From Pseudomonas chlororaphis (lineage in GTDB: Bacteria; Pseudomonadota; Gammaproteobacteria; Pseudomonadales; Pseudomonadaceae), in assembly GCA_001023535.1 (NCBI GenBank), contig CP011020.1, forward strand, positions 1,085,001-1,149,000: a stretch of 64,000 nt of DNA, given 5' to 3'. Below, piece by piece: positions 1-9,309 of the stretch (the first letter of the stretch is position 1; each line of letters opens with the position of its first letter). The position numbers and the translations under genes are program-made. The notes beneath the pieces are model-generated. The model was not told the DNA's origin and made no database searches. It saw only the letters and a program-made list of their open reading frames with translations.

Positions 1-1047
1 TTCCTTCTGCAGCAGGTCCAGCGCCGCCAGGCCGGCCGCGCAGGCCACCGGATGCGCCGAGTAGGTGTAGCCATGGGGGAATTCCACGGCGTACTCGGGC
101 GTCGGCTGATTCATGAAGGTCTGGTAGATCTCGGAACTGACAATCACCGCGCCCATGGGGATCGCGCCGTTGGTGACTTGCTTGGCGATGCACATAAGGT
201 CCGGTGTCACGCCAAAGCTATCGGCACCGAACATCGAACCGGTGCGGCCGAATCCGGTGATCACTTCGTCGAACACCAGCAGGATGCTGTGCTGGTCGCA
301 GATTTCCCGCAGGCGCTTGAGGTAACCCTCAGGCGGCACCAACACGCCAGCCGAACCCGCCATTGGCTCGACGAACACCGCCGCAATGTTGGAAGCGTCA
401 TGCAATTCGATCAGCTTCAGCAGCTCATCGGCCAGGGCGACACCGCCCCCCTTGGGCATGCCACGGGAATAGGCATTGCTGGCCAGTAAGGTGTGCGGCA
501 GGTGATCGACGTCGATCATTGCCTGGCCGAACAGCTTGCGGTTGCCGCTGACACCGCCAAGGCTGGTGCCGGCGATGTTCACGCCGTGATAGCCACGGGC
601 ACGGCCGATCATCTTGGTCTTGGTGGCTTGCCCCTTGAGGCGCCAGTAGGCCCGGACCATTTTCACCGCGGTGTCGGCGCACTCCGAACCGGAGTCGGTA
701 AAGAACACATGGTTGAGGTTGCCGGGGGTCAGGCTGGTGATTTTTTCCGCCAACTGAAACGACAGCGGGTGGCCGTACTGGAACCCCGGCGAGTAATCGA
801 GGGTACCCAGTTGTTTGGCGACCGCGTCCTGGATTTCCTTGCGGGTGTGCCCGGCACCGCAGGTCCACAGGCCCGACAGCGAGTCGTAGACCTTACGGCC
901 CTTGTCGTCGACCAGCCAACTGCCCTCAGCCGCCACGATCAGGCGAGGGTCGCGCTGGAAGTTACGGTTGGCGGTGTAGGGCATCCAGTGAGCATCGAGC
1001 TTGAGCTGACTGGCCAGGGAACCGGCTGCGTGTTCGGGCATGTTCAT
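1..1047 (-). CDS. bauA: beta-alanine:pyruvate aminotransferase (class III, PLP), 3' end cut by window
   Basis: Transfers the amino group of beta-alanine (and related omega-amino acids) to pyruvate, giving malonate semialdehyde and alanine in the cytoplasm. The first 349 residues are visible; the family is about 448 aa, so the C-terminus lies beyond base 1. Class III aminotransferase landmarks are present: the Asp of LLVFDEVITGFGRTG at residue 260, which holds the PLP ring nitrogen, and the PLP lysine in CIAKQVTNGAIPMG at residue 289. The start is ATG at 1047 (MNMPEHAAG). It is divergent from the LysR gene at 1170, the same arrangement as bauA/bauR (PA0132/PA0133) in P. aeruginosa, where BauR activates the operon in response to beta-alanine. 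The assignment to BauA rather than another omega-aminotransferase rests on that neighbour and on sequence recall. Confidence 0.9.
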   Translation of the reverse strand, partial: MNMPEHAAGSLASQLKLDAHWMPYTANRNFQRDPRLIVAAEGSWLVDDKGRKVYDSLSGLWTCGAGHTRKEIQDAVAKQLGTLDYSPGFQYGHPLSFQLAEKITSLTPGNLNHVFFTDSGSECADTAVKMVRAYWRLKGQATKTKMIGRARGYHGVNIAGTSLGGVSGNRKLFGQAMIDVDHLPHTLLASNAYSRGMPKGGGVALADELLKLIELHDASNIAAVFVEPMAGSAGVLVPPEGYLKRLREICDQHSILLVFDEVITGFGRTGSMFGADSFGVTPDLMCIAKQVTNGAIPMGAVIVSSEIYQTFMNQPTPEYAVEFPHGYTYSAHPVACAAGLAALDLLQKE

Positions 1048-1169
1048 CGACAAAACCTCTCAGGACAAAGGCGACAGGGATCAAAAGGCGTTCTTGCGGC
1101 TAAGTTGCCACGGCGATAAAGTCGGTGAAATGCAACTTTTCTAACTTTCAGTCAGCAGACTACTAAACT

Positions 1170-2090
1170 ATGAGCGTCCGCCGCCCCGACCCACTGGCCC
1201 AGGTCAGCGACTTCGACATCCGCCTGTTGCGCATTTTCCGCAGCGTGGTGGAGTGCGGTGGATTCTCCGCCGCCGAAACGGTGCTTGGCATTGGCCGCTC
1301 GGCCATCAGCCAACAGATGAGCGACCTGGAGCAGCGCCTGGGCCTGCGTCTGTGCCAGCGTGGGCGCGCGGGTTTTTCGCTGACGGAAGAAGGCCGCGAG
1401 GTGTATCAGTCGGCGTTGCAGCTATTAAGTGCGCTGGAAAGCTTCCGCACCGAGGTCAACGGCCTGCACCAGCACCTGCGTGGCGAACTGACCATCGGCC
1501 TGACCGACAACCTCGTCACCCTGCCCCACATGCGTATCACTCATGCACTGGCCCAATTGAAAGAACGCGGACCCGACGTGCAGATCCAGATTCGCATGAT
1601 CGCCCCGAATGAAGTCGAGCAAGGCGTACTCGACGGTCGCCTGCACGTCGGCGTGGTTCCCCAGGCCAGCGCCCTGTCCGGGTTGGAATATCAGCCGCTC
1701 TACAGCGAACGGTCGCTGCTGTATTGCGCCGTGGGGCATCCGTTGTTCTATGTGGATGACAAGCAGCTCGACGACACTCGCCTCAACAGCCAGGACGCCA
1801 TCGCGCCCACCTTCCGCCTGCCGGCCGACATCCAGGCTCACTACCAGGCGCTCAACTGCACGGCCAGTGCGTCGGATCGCGAAGGCATGGCGTTCCTGAT
1901 CCTGACCGGACGCTACATCGGCTACCTGCCGGATCACTACGCCAACCTCTGGGTCCAGCAAGGTCGGTTGCGAGCCCTGAAAGCTAAAACCCGCTTCTAT
2001 GACCTGAGCCTGGCGTCGGTCACGCGCAAGGGGCGGCGGCCTCATCTGGTGCTGGAGAGTTTTCTCGAAAGCCTCGCGGCAACGCGCTGA
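1170..2090 (+). CDS. bauR: LysR-family regulator, probable BauR activator of beta-alanine catabolism
   Basis: A 306-aa LysR-type regulator. The N-terminal winged helix spans about residues 14-72, with the typical LRIFRSVVECGGFSAAE helix followed by IGRSAISQQMSDLEQRLG. A LysR substrate-binding domain follows from about residue 95. It is transcribed away from bauA across a 122-bp shared promoter region, the classical LysR arrangement for control of the divergent target, so it is most simply BauR. The ATG at 1170 was chosen because it opens directly on the HTH with no useful upstream alternative. No LysR box was resolved with confidence. Confidence 0.85.
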   Translation: MSVRRPDPLAQVSDFDIRLLRIFRSVVECGGFSAAETVLGIGRSAISQQMSDLEQRLGLRLCQRGRAGFSLTEEGREVYQSALQLLSALESFRTEVNGLHQHLRGELTIGLTDNLVTLPHMRITHALAQLKERGPDVQIQIRMIAPNEVEQGVLDGRLHVGVVPQASALSGLEYQPLYSERSLLYCAVGHPLFYVDDKQLDDTRLNSQDAIAPTFRLPADIQAHYQALNCTASASDREGMAFLILTGRYIGYLPDHYANLWVQQGRLRALKAKTRFYDLSLASVTRKGRRPHLVLESFLESLAATR

Positions 2091-2195
2091 GCCCGGATCG
2101 CCAAACGGCTTTAAATGAGGGTGGCACTTGTCTGATCGCCGCCGGTGCGTTATCAACGCATTTGCTTGCCCCACAGACCCAGCCCGGAAACGTCC

Positions 2196-2846
2196 ATGAC
2201 CTTTGAAGTCCCCGCCCACGGTGGCAAGCCCACCAGTCGCATTCGTCAGAAGAACGAAGAGACCATTCTCAAGGCCGCTGAAGATGAATTCGCCCGCCAC
2301 GGGTTCAAGGGCACCAGCATGAATGCCATTGCCTTGAAGGCCGGGCTGCCCAAGGCAAACCTGCATTATTACTTCACCAATAAACTTGGCCTGTACGTGG
2401 CGGTGCTGAGCAACATCATCGAATTGTGGGACAGCACCTTCAATCACCTCACCGCCGAAGATGATCCGGCCGAGGCCTTGACCCGCTACATTCGCGCCAA
2501 GATGGAGTTCTCCCGTCGCCAGCCCCAAGCCTCGCGCTTGTTTGCCATGGAGGTGATCAGCGGTGGCGAGTGTCTGACCGAGTACTTCAACCAGGATTAT
2601 CGCGCCTGGTTCGGCGGCCGCGCTGCCGTGTTCCAGGCCTGGATCGACGCCGGCAAGATGGACCCCGTCGACCCGGTGCACCTCATTTTCCTGCTGTGGG
2701 GCAGTACCCAGCATTACGCCGACTTCGCCACCCAGATCTGCCGCGTGACCGGGCGCAGCAAATTGACCAAGCAGGACATGATCGAAGCTGGCGACAACCT
2801 GATCCGTATCATTCTCAAGGGCTGCGGCCTGACACCAGCCATTTAA
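2196..2846 (+). CDS. TetR-family regulator, RutR-like
   Basis: A 216-aa TetR regulator. The N-terminal HTH (about residues 20-66) contains ILKAAEDEFARHGFKGTSM and LPKANLHYYFTNKLGLY. The C-terminal ligand domain resembles the RutR/YcdC family: ASRLFAMEVISGG and DPVHLIFLLWGSTQHYADFA closely parallel E. coli RutR as I remember it. RutR senses uracil and controls pyrimidine and purine breakdown. Here the gene sits beside bauA/bauR, and beta-alanine is the end product of reductive uracil catabolism, so a nucleobase-related role is plausible but inferred. The ATG at 2196 is preferred over an in-frame GTG at 2145 because the family starts here. The YigZ gene follows after 8 bp. Confidence 0.8.
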   Translation: MTFEVPAHGGKPTSRIRQKNEETILKAAEDEFARHGFKGTSMNAIALKAGLPKANLHYYFTNKLGLYVAVLSNIIELWDSTFNHLTAEDDPAEALTRYIRAKMEFSRRQPQASRLFAMEVISGGECLTEYFNQDYRAWFGGRAAVFQAWIDAGKMDPVDPVHLIFLLWGSTQHYADFATQICRVTGRSKLTKQDMIEAGDNLIRIILKGCGLTPAI

Positions 2847-2854
2847 GATTGCTC

Positions 2855-3436
2855 ATGCCTTTTACCCTTGCCGGTTTTTGCGAATACCGCGAAGAAATTC
2901 GCAAGAGCCGCTTCATCACCTTCGCCGCCCCCATCACCTGCCCCGCCGATGCCCAGGCCTTTATCGAGCAGCACAGCGACCTGGACGCCACGCACAACTG
3001 CTGGGCCTGGAAGCTCGGCGATCAATACCGCAGCAACGACGACGGCGAACCGGGCGGTACGGCCGGGCGGCCGATATTGGCCGCCATCGAAGCGCAAGCT
3101 TGCGATCAGGTGGTGGTGCTGGTCATCCGCTGGTACGGCGGGATCCAACTGGGCACCGGCGGACTGGCGCGGGCGTACGGTGGTGGCGCCAACAAGTGTT
3201 TGCAAAACGCTGACAAGATCGAACTGATCAGCCGCGTGGCGCTGCGCTGCGCCTGCGGCTTTGCAGAATTGCCCCTGGTGAAGCTGCGGGTCGCCGAGTG
3301 CGGCGGACTGGTGACCGAGGAGCAATTCACCGCCAACGGCGTGGCCCTGCAACTGGCCGTCGGCGAAGCGCAGATCCCGCTATTGCAAAAGCAATTGGCG
3401 GACCTGAGCCGTGGACGGATTCTGCTGGAGCGTTGA
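2855..3436 (+). CDS. YigZ/IMPACT family protein
   Basis: A 193-aa protein of the YigZ/IMPACT (UPF0029) family; E. coli YigZ is about 205 aa. Family signatures are visible: KSRFITFAAPITCPADAQAF near the N-terminus, HNCWAWKLGD, the DDGEPGGTAGRPIL block and VIRWYGGIQLGTGGLARAYGG. The C-terminal part (about 130-193) matches the smaller ferredoxin-like second domain. The biochemical role is not established; eukaryotic IMPACT relatives act in translation stress. The gene starts 8 bp after the TetR stop, so the two are probably cotranscribed. Confidence 0.85.
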   Translation: MPFTLAGFCEYREEIRKSRFITFAAPITCPADAQAFIEQHSDLDATHNCWAWKLGDQYRSNDDGEPGGTAGRPILAAIEAQACDQVVVLVIRWYGGIQLGTGGLARAYGGGANKCLQNADKIELISRVALRCACGFAELPLVKLRVAECGGLVTEEQFTANGVALQLAVGEAQIPLLQKQLADLSRGRILLER

Positions 3437-3718
3437 GCACGAAGGCGAATCCCCCGCCGCAAAAACTTGCCCACATCCACTGTGCATCCGACTGTGGATA
3501 ACCTGAGCACATCCCTCTGTAACCCTTCTGTCACGCGGGTTTTAGAGGGTTGCTCAGTTTTTGTCCAACCCTTCATCCAGTTGATAAATCCGCCAGCAAA
3601 ACAGTTGCTTGCGGTGGTTTATCACCTTTGGGAGAAAGCCGCGCGGCGCTTATGCCCGCGCGTCTCGCTTGCGCACAATTACTGTGGAGCAAGCTGTGGA
3701 TAACCCGTTCATGGGTCT
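3437..3718. other. convergent intergenic region with two perfect DnaA boxes
   Basis: This 282-bp gap lies between the convergent yigZ and membrane-protein genes. It contains two exact TGTGGATAA sequences (DnaA 9-mer, same orientation) at 3493-3501 and 3695-3703. It also has several near-matches such as the TGTGCATCC around 3481, and AT-richer stretches around 3577-3640. No convincing ORF or terminator was seen. Whether this is a DnaA-titrating site or chance cannot be decided by eye. Confidence 0.45.
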
Positions 3719-4165
3719 TCAGGTGCCAATAACGGCATGGCTCGCAGGGGCTTGATCATTTTTTAACCACTGGCCACGAATAGGCAAGACCTGCATCAGG
3801 CCCCATGCCAGTTCAAAGAACAGAAATACCCAGACGATGGCACTGGCCCCATGGAGCAGTGCATAAAGCATCCACGTTGCAAACAGCAACCGCCCCGCCG
3901 CGTCATACCGCCCATACGTCGGCTGCGGGTCGCGGATCCGCAACACCGACCACACACAGACAATCGAACCCAGCAGGTTCGCCATCAACAGGTGCGCGGG
4001 CGCAAACGCCGGCAACTCACCCGGCAGATCGAGTGCCTGAGCGAGGCTCGTCAGCGCGCCATGCAGGATGGCAAACGTCCAGGGCGTGGCGAAGGCGGCG
4101 GTCACGATCAGGTCGTACCAGGCGCCGCCGCGCACCACGCGGCGGTACTGCGTTGGGGTCCACAT
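3719..4165 (-). CDS. conserved hypothetical inner-membrane protein, four predicted TM helices
   Basis: A 148-aa hydrophobic protein I do not recognise by name. It has about four membrane segments, for example LIVTAAFATPWTFAILHGAL, HLLMANLLGSIVCVWSVL, LLFATWMLYALLHGASAIV and WVFLFFELAWGLMQVL. The start is ATG at 4165, seven bases after a GGAG; an upstream TTG at 4186 lacks a ribosome site. It is divergent from the MerR gene at 4246. The 80-bp gap contains a promoter oriented towards this gene with the long spacer typical of MerR-controlled promoters, so this protein may be a target of that regulator. Confidence 0.7.
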   Translation of the reverse strand: MWTPTQYRRVVRGGAWYDLIVTAAFATPWTFAILHGALTSLAQALDLPGELPAFAPAHLLMANLLGSIVCVWSVLRIRDPQPTYGRYDAAGRLLFATWMLYALLHGASAIVWVFLFFELAWGLMQVLPIRGQWLKNDQAPASHAVIGT

Positions 4166-4194
4166 AACAATGCTCCAGATAATCAAGGAGCGAA

Positions 4195-4229
4195 CAGGCT
4201 AAAGCTTGGGGTATGCTCCAGGGTCAAGC
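4195..4229 (-). promoter_or_regulatory. putative MerR-type operator/promoter facing the membrane-protein gene
   Basis: On the reverse strand, TTGACC (-35) is followed by a 19-20 bp spacer and TTAGCC or TAGCCT (-10). This over-long spacing is characteristic of MerR-family targets. The spacer begins CTGGAGCATACCCCAAG, giving an imperfect dyad (half-sites ACCCTGGAG and CCCCAAGCT, 6 of 9 positions matching). A regulator of that family is encoded immediately to the right. The direction implies control of the leftward gene at 3719-4165. Confidence 0.45.
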
Positions 4230-4245
4230 CCTTCTGGAGACCCTC

Positions 4246-4596
4246 ATGCGCATCGGTGAACTCGCCCAGGCCTGCGCCGTCAGCCGCGATACGCTGCGCT
4301 TTTATGAGCAGCGCGGCCTGATCGCGGCGGGCCGCAGCGCCAATGGTTATCGCGATTATCCCGACGACATGGTGCAACTGGTGCTCTACATCAAGACGGC
4401 CCAGCGCCTGGGCTTTACTCTGGGCGAGATCGGCCATAGCGTCGCCGCCCTGTGGCGCGTACCGGATCCGGGCAACGCCATCACGCAATTGCTACAGGAC
4501 AAACTGACCCTGATCGAAACCCGCATGACCGAACTCGACGCGTTGCGTCACGAGCTGAAACAACGGCTCGGGCAACGTTGTCCATTAAATCCGTGA
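4246..4596 (+). CDS. MerR-family transcriptional regulator
   Basis: A 116-aa MerR regulator. The N-terminal winged helix starts MRIGELAQACAVSRDTLRFY and continues EQRGLIAAGRSANGYRDYP, followed by a coiled-coil dimerisation helix (about residues 75-110). The C-terminal sensor region is very short (QRCPLNP) with one cysteine (Cys112), so it does not carry the two-cysteine metal loop of CueR or CadR; the inducer is unknown. ATG 4246 is preceded by CTGGAGA. The SDR gene follows after 25 bp in the same direction, so the two probably form an operon. Confidence 0.82.
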   Translation: MRIGELAQACAVSRDTLRFYEQRGLIAAGRSANGYRDYPDDMVQLVLYIKTAQRLGFTLGEIGHSVAALWRVPDPGNAITQLLQDKLTLIETRMTELDALRHELKQRLGQRCPLNP

Positions 4597-4621
4597 CCTT
4601 TTTTCTTTCAAGGATGCCCTC

Positions 4622-5308
4622 ATGAATTCGGCAAAAAACGCATTGATCATCGGTGCCTCCCGGGGCTTGGGCCTCGGCCTGGTGAAGGTGTTGCTGGACG
4701 ATGGCTGGAACGTGACCGCCACCGTGCGCAACCCGCAGAACGCCGGGGCGTTGAAGGCGTTGGGTCCGGTTCGGATCGAAAAGCTCGACATGGACGACCA
4801 GCAAGCGGTCATCGCCCTGAGCCAGCAGCTCAAGGGTGAAACCTTCGACCTGCTGTTCGTCAATGCCGGCGTCAAGGGCCCGGACAACCAGAGCCCCGGC
4901 GGCGCGACGCTGGCTGAAGTCGGCCAGTTGTTCTTCACCAACGCGGTGGCACCGATCAACCTGGCGCAGCGCTTCGTCGGCCAGATCCGCGATGGCAGCG
5001 GCGTGCTGGCGTTCATGAGTTCGGTGCTGGGCAGCGTGACCATGCCCGACGCCCCGGAACTGGCGCTTTACAAGGCCAGCAAGGCGGCTCTCAACTCCAT
5101 GACCAACAGCTTTGTCAGCCAACTGGGCGACCAGACGTTGACCGTACTGTCGCTGCACCCTGGCTGGGTGAAGACCGACATGGGCGGTGAAGGGGCAGAC
5201 ATCGATGTCCAGACCAGCACCCGCGGCTTGATCGACCAGGTCAACGCCTTCGCCGGCAAGGGCGGGCATCACTTCGTCAACTACAAGGGCGAGACGATTC
5301 CCTGGTAA
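4622..5308 (+). CDS. SDR-family NAD(P)-dependent oxidoreductase
   Basis: A 228-aa short-chain dehydrogenase/reductase of the CsgA/sniffer-like classical type. The cofactor motif is IIGASRGLGLGL (about residues 9-20), the structural NAG is in LLFVNAGVKG, the catalytic serine lies in FMSSVLGS, and the catalytic tyrosine-lysine pair is in LYKASKAALN. Substrate unknown. It follows the MerR gene by 25 bp, which suggests the pair is coexpressed and that the regulator controls its own operon or its divergent neighbour. A strong hairpin follows the stop codon. Confidence 0.85.
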   Translation: MNSAKNALIIGASRGLGLGLVKVLLDDGWNVTATVRNPQNAGALKALGPVRIEKLDMDDQQAVIALSQQLKGETFDLLFVNAGVKGPDNQSPGGATLAEVGQLFFTNAVAPINLAQRFVGQIRDGSGVLAFMSSVLGSVTMPDAPELALYKASKAALNSMTNSFVSQLGDQTLTVLSLHPGWVKTDMGGEGADIDVQTSTRGLIDQVNAFAGKGGHHFVNYKGETIPW

Positions 5309-5310
5309 AC

Positions 5311-5342
5311 CTTGTGGGAGCGAGCTTGCTCGCTCCCACAAG
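5311..5342. repeat. single REP palindrome after the SDR gene
   Basis: A nearly perfect palindrome with arms CTTGTGGGAGCGAGC and GCTCGCTCCCACAAG and a two-base centre. It belongs to the TGTGGGAGC REP family seen elsewhere in the window. Its position 3 bp after the SDR stop suggests a role as 3' mRNA stabiliser or terminator. Confidence 0.8.
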
Positions 5343-5481
5343 GGGCCGGGGTAAGGCACTGGTCACGGACGACTGAACCTGAGTAAACTCCCCACTTCGC
5401 CCCCGACGGCGACCCTGGATCAGCAGACAGGGCATCACTGAGCTGGCTAACCTGAACCCACTTTCAGAGGAGCCGGCCACC

Positions 5482-6840
5482 ATGCCTGCGACCCGTACCT
5501 GGTTAAAAAACCCCCTCGCCATTTTTACGGCCAACGACCTCGATGCCCGTGGCGGCCTCGTCCTGCAGGACGGTGTGATCGTCGAACGGCTGGGCCTCGG
5601 CCAGCAGCCCGCCCAACCCTGTGACACGGTCTTCGACGCTCGCGAGCACGTGATCCTGCCCGGCCTGATCAACACCCATCACCACTTCTATCAGACGCTG
5701 ACACGGGCCTGGGCGCCGGTGGTGAACCAGCCGTTGTTTCCATGGTTGAAGACCCTCTACCCGGTGTGGGCGAGGCTGACCCCGGAAAAACTCGCCCTGG
5801 CAAGCAAAGTGGCGCTGGCCGAGCTGCTGCTGTCAGGCTGCACCACCGCCGCCGACCATCACTACCTGTTTCCCGACGGCCTGGAAAACGCCATCGACGT
5901 GCAAGTGCAGAGCGTGCGCGAACTGGGCATGCGCGCCATGCTCACGCGCGGTTCCATGAGCCTGGGCGAAGCCGACGGTGGCCTGCCGCCGCAACAGACC
6001 GTGCAGCAGGGCGAGGTCATTCTCGAAGACAGCCAGCGCCTGATCGATCGCTACCACGAACGCAACGACGGCGCGCAGATCCAGATTGCCCTGGCGCCCT
6101 GCTCGCCGTTCTCGGTCACACCCGACATCATGCGCGCCAGCGCCGAGATGGCGGAAAAGCTCGACGTGCGCCTGCACACGCACCTGGCCGAAACCCTCGA
6201 CGAAGAAGCGTTCTGCCTGCAACGTTTCGGCCTGCGCACGGTGGATTACCTGGACAGTGTCGGCTGGCTCGGCCCGCGCACCTGGCTGGCCCACGGCATT
6301 CATTTCAACCCGGATGAGGTCGCCCGTCTCGGCGCCGCCGGCACCGGCATCTGCCATTGCCCAAGCTCCAACATGCGCCTGGCGTCGGGCATCTGTCCCA
6401 CCCTGGAACTGACCGCCGCCGGCGCTCCGCTGGGCCTGGGGGTCGACGGTTCGGCCTCCAACGATGCCTCGAACATGCTGCTCGAAGCCCGCCAGGCGCT
6501 GTACATCCAGCGCCTGCGCTACGGCGCGCCGGCGATCACACCTGAGCGCGTCCTCGGCTGGGCCACCCGTGGCTCGGCGCAATTGCTCGGACGCAGCGAC
6601 ATCGGTGAGCTGGCCGTCGGCAAGCAGGCCGACCTGGCGCTGTTCAAGCTCGATGAGTTGCGTTTCTCCGGCAGCCACGACCCGATCTCGGCCCTGCTGC
6701 TGTGCGGTGCCGACCGGGCCGATCGAGTGATGATCGCCGGCCGTTGGCGGGTCATCGATGGCCAAGTCGAGGGGCTGGACCTGAAGGGGTTGATCGCCGA
6801 TCACAGCCAAGCGGCGCGGGAGCTGATTGCGGGAAGCTGA
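5482..6840 (+). CDS. 8-oxoguanine deaminase (amidohydrolase superfamily)
   Basis: A 452-aa zinc amidohydrolase of the TrzN/AtzA-like cytosine-deaminase branch. Metal and catalytic signatures are present: NTHHHFYQTLTRAW (about 64-77), HTHLAETLDEEAF, WLAHGIHFN and GVDGSASNDASNMLLE. It resembles PA0142, characterised as 8-oxoguanine deaminase, which converts the damaged base to uric acid; the substrate call is by that similarity. It stands alone on the forward strand. The nearby adenine/adenosine deaminase and RutR-like regulator give a nucleobase-salvage context. The ATG at 5482 follows GAGGAGCC. Confidence 0.87.
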   Translation: MPATRTWLKNPLAIFTANDLDARGGLVLQDGVIVERLGLGQQPAQPCDTVFDAREHVILPGLINTHHHFYQTLTRAWAPVVNQPLFPWLKTLYPVWARLTPEKLALASKVALAELLLSGCTTAADHHYLFPDGLENAIDVQVQSVRELGMRAMLTRGSMSLGEADGGLPPQQTVQQGEVILEDSQRLIDRYHERNDGAQIQIALAPCSPFSVTPDIMRASAEMAEKLDVRLHTHLAETLDEEAFCLQRFGLRTVDYLDSVGWLGPRTWLAHGIHFNPDEVARLGAAGTGICHCPSSNMRLASGICPTLELTAAGAPLGLGVDGSASNDASNMLLEARQALYIQRLRYGAPAITPERVLGWATRGSAQLLGRSDIGELAVGKQADLALFKLDELRFSGSHDPISALLLCGADRADRVMIAGRWRVIDGQVEGLDLKGLIADHSQAARELIAGS

Positions 6841-6856
6841 CCAGACGCCCCTCCCA

Positions 6857-6945
6857 TGTAGGAGCGGGCTTGCTCGCGATAGCGGTCGGTCAGTCGACAT
6901 CGATGCTGGCGGCACCGACGCTTTCGCGAGCAAGCCCGCTCCTAC
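6857..6945. repeat. BIME: two inverted REP sequences
   Basis: A REP in forward orientation at 6857-6883 (TGTAGGAGCGGGCTTGC core) faces an inverted copy at 6920-6945 (GCAAGCCCGCTCCTAC). The pair fills the gap between the convergent deaminase and chaA genes. Confidence 0.8.
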
Positions 6946-6964
6946 CTCTGGCGCTACGCACGAT

Positions 6965-8056
6965 TTACAGACCGAGCAACGACAACATCACGAACGTCGC
7001 GAACAGCACGAAGTGGGTCATGCCTTCGATGGCATTGGTTTCGCCATCGTTGAGGTTGATCGCGCTGACGATCAGGGTGATGAAGATCATCACCGTCTGC
7101 ACCGGAGTCATTGCCATCTGGAAGGGCTGGCCGGTGTAGAGGGCCATGGCCTCCATCACCGGCACCGTGAGAATCACCGTGGACAGCGAAGCCCCCAGGG
7201 CGATGTTCACCACCGACTGCATGCGATTGGCGAGCGCCGCGCGCAGGGCAGTGAGAATTTCCGGTGCGGCGGAGATGGCGGCCACCAGGATGGCCGTGAC
7301 CACCGGCGGCGCTCCGGTCCCTTCCAACCCCAGGTCGATGGCCTTGGACATGACTTCCGCCAGCGCGCCGATCACCACCACACCAAACACCAGCGCCGCG
7401 ATGGAGAACGCCAGGCTGACGGGTTTCGGTTCATCTTCCACCGGCTCTTTCCGGCGGCGTTTTTCCGGGTAGCTGTAGCTGAAGAAGTAACTGTGGGGGC
7501 CGACCTGCATGCGCAGGAACAAGGTGTACAACACCAGCATCGCGCCAATGGTAAAGGCCGAATAAGTCTTCCAGCTTTCCCGGGGGATGAACTCCGGCAC
7601 CACCATCGACACGCCCATGGCGGTGAGGATCATCACGCTGTAGGTGCGCGCCGAGTCGTCGTTGTAGACCTGCTCGCCATGCTTGATCCCGCCCATCAGT
7701 GCCGCGAGCCCGAGGATACCGTTGATGTCGAGCATCACCGCCGAGTAGATCGTGTCCCGCACCAGCGTCGGCGAAGCCTGGTTGCTCATCATGATCGCCA
7801 GGATCACCACTTCCACCAGCACCGCCGATAACGTCAGGATCATCGTGCCGTAGGGGTCACCGACCTTTTCCGCCAACAGCTCGGCGTGATGGGCCACGCG
7901 CATGGACGCGGCGACGATGAAGCCAATCAGCGCCAACGCGCCGATCAATGCCACCATCTGTCCGCTGCCCAACAGCCAGTGCTCCAGCGGATAAGCCACG
8001 AACGCGGCGAGCAGCGCCAGCAACAGGAGTTTTTCTTGCTTGATCAACGTGAGCAT
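6965..8056 (-). CDS. chaA: calcium/proton (cation) antiporter, ChaA family
   Basis: A 363-aa inner-membrane CaCA-superfamily antiporter with about 11 hydrophobic segments in two halves around a charged cytoplasmic loop (YPEKRRRKEPVEDEPKP, about residues 210-228). The two alpha-repeat ion-binding motifs are visible: GTMILTLSAVLVEVVI in the first half and AAISAAPEILTALRAAL in the second, each with the conserved acidic residue. It exports Ca2+ or Na+/K+ in exchange for protons. ATG 8056 is preferred over a GTG seven codons upstream because the hydrophobic N-terminus begins here. Cation preference cannot be read from sequence. Confidence 0.85.
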   Translation of the reverse strand: MLTLIKQEKLLLLALLAAFVAYPLEHWLLGSGQMVALIGALALIGFIVAASMRVAHHAELLAEKVGDPYGTMILTLSAVLVEVVILAIMMSNQASPTLVRDTIYSAVMLDINGILGLAALMGGIKHGEQVYNDDSARTYSVMILTAMGVSMVVPEFIPRESWKTYSAFTIGAMLVLYTLFLRMQVGPHSYFFSYSYPEKRRRKEPVEDEPKPVSLAFSIAALVFGVVVIGALAEVMSKAIDLGLEGTGAPPVVTAILVAAISAAPEILTALRAALANRMQSVVNIALGASLSTVILTVPVMEAMALYTGQPFQMAMTPVQTVMIFITLIVSAINLNDGETNAIEGMTHFVLFATFVMLSLLGL

Positions 8057-8227
8057 CGCTGGCCTATCACCGTGCACGGGGTCATGAGCTACTAGACTGT
8101 GGGAGGCCGTGAACGTTTCCTTGGGGTGTGGCGGCGGCGAATCTCACCGCACAGTGGATCAGCCGGTCAGGTTTTAGCCGACATTGCGCCCGGCCCCTGT
8201 AGAATGCCGCCATTGATTCGCTGATGA

Positions 8228-9190
<963 letters not shown>

Positions 9191-9203
9191 GCCTGACGCC
9201 TCG

Positions 9204-9302
9204 CCTCCTGTGGGAGCGGGCTTGCTCGCGAATGCGTGGTGTCAGCAAACACATATGTCACTGACATACCGCATTCGCGGGCAAGCCCGCTCCCACAGGA
9301 GG
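9204..9302. repeat. BIME: two inverted REP sequences with long perfect arms
   Basis: CCTCCTGTGGGAGCGGGCTT at 9204 onward is mirrored by its reverse complement ending at 9302. It lies between the convergent deaminase and MFS genes and probably acts as a shared 3' boundary. Confidence 0.85.
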
Positions 9303-9309
9303 ACGGTGT

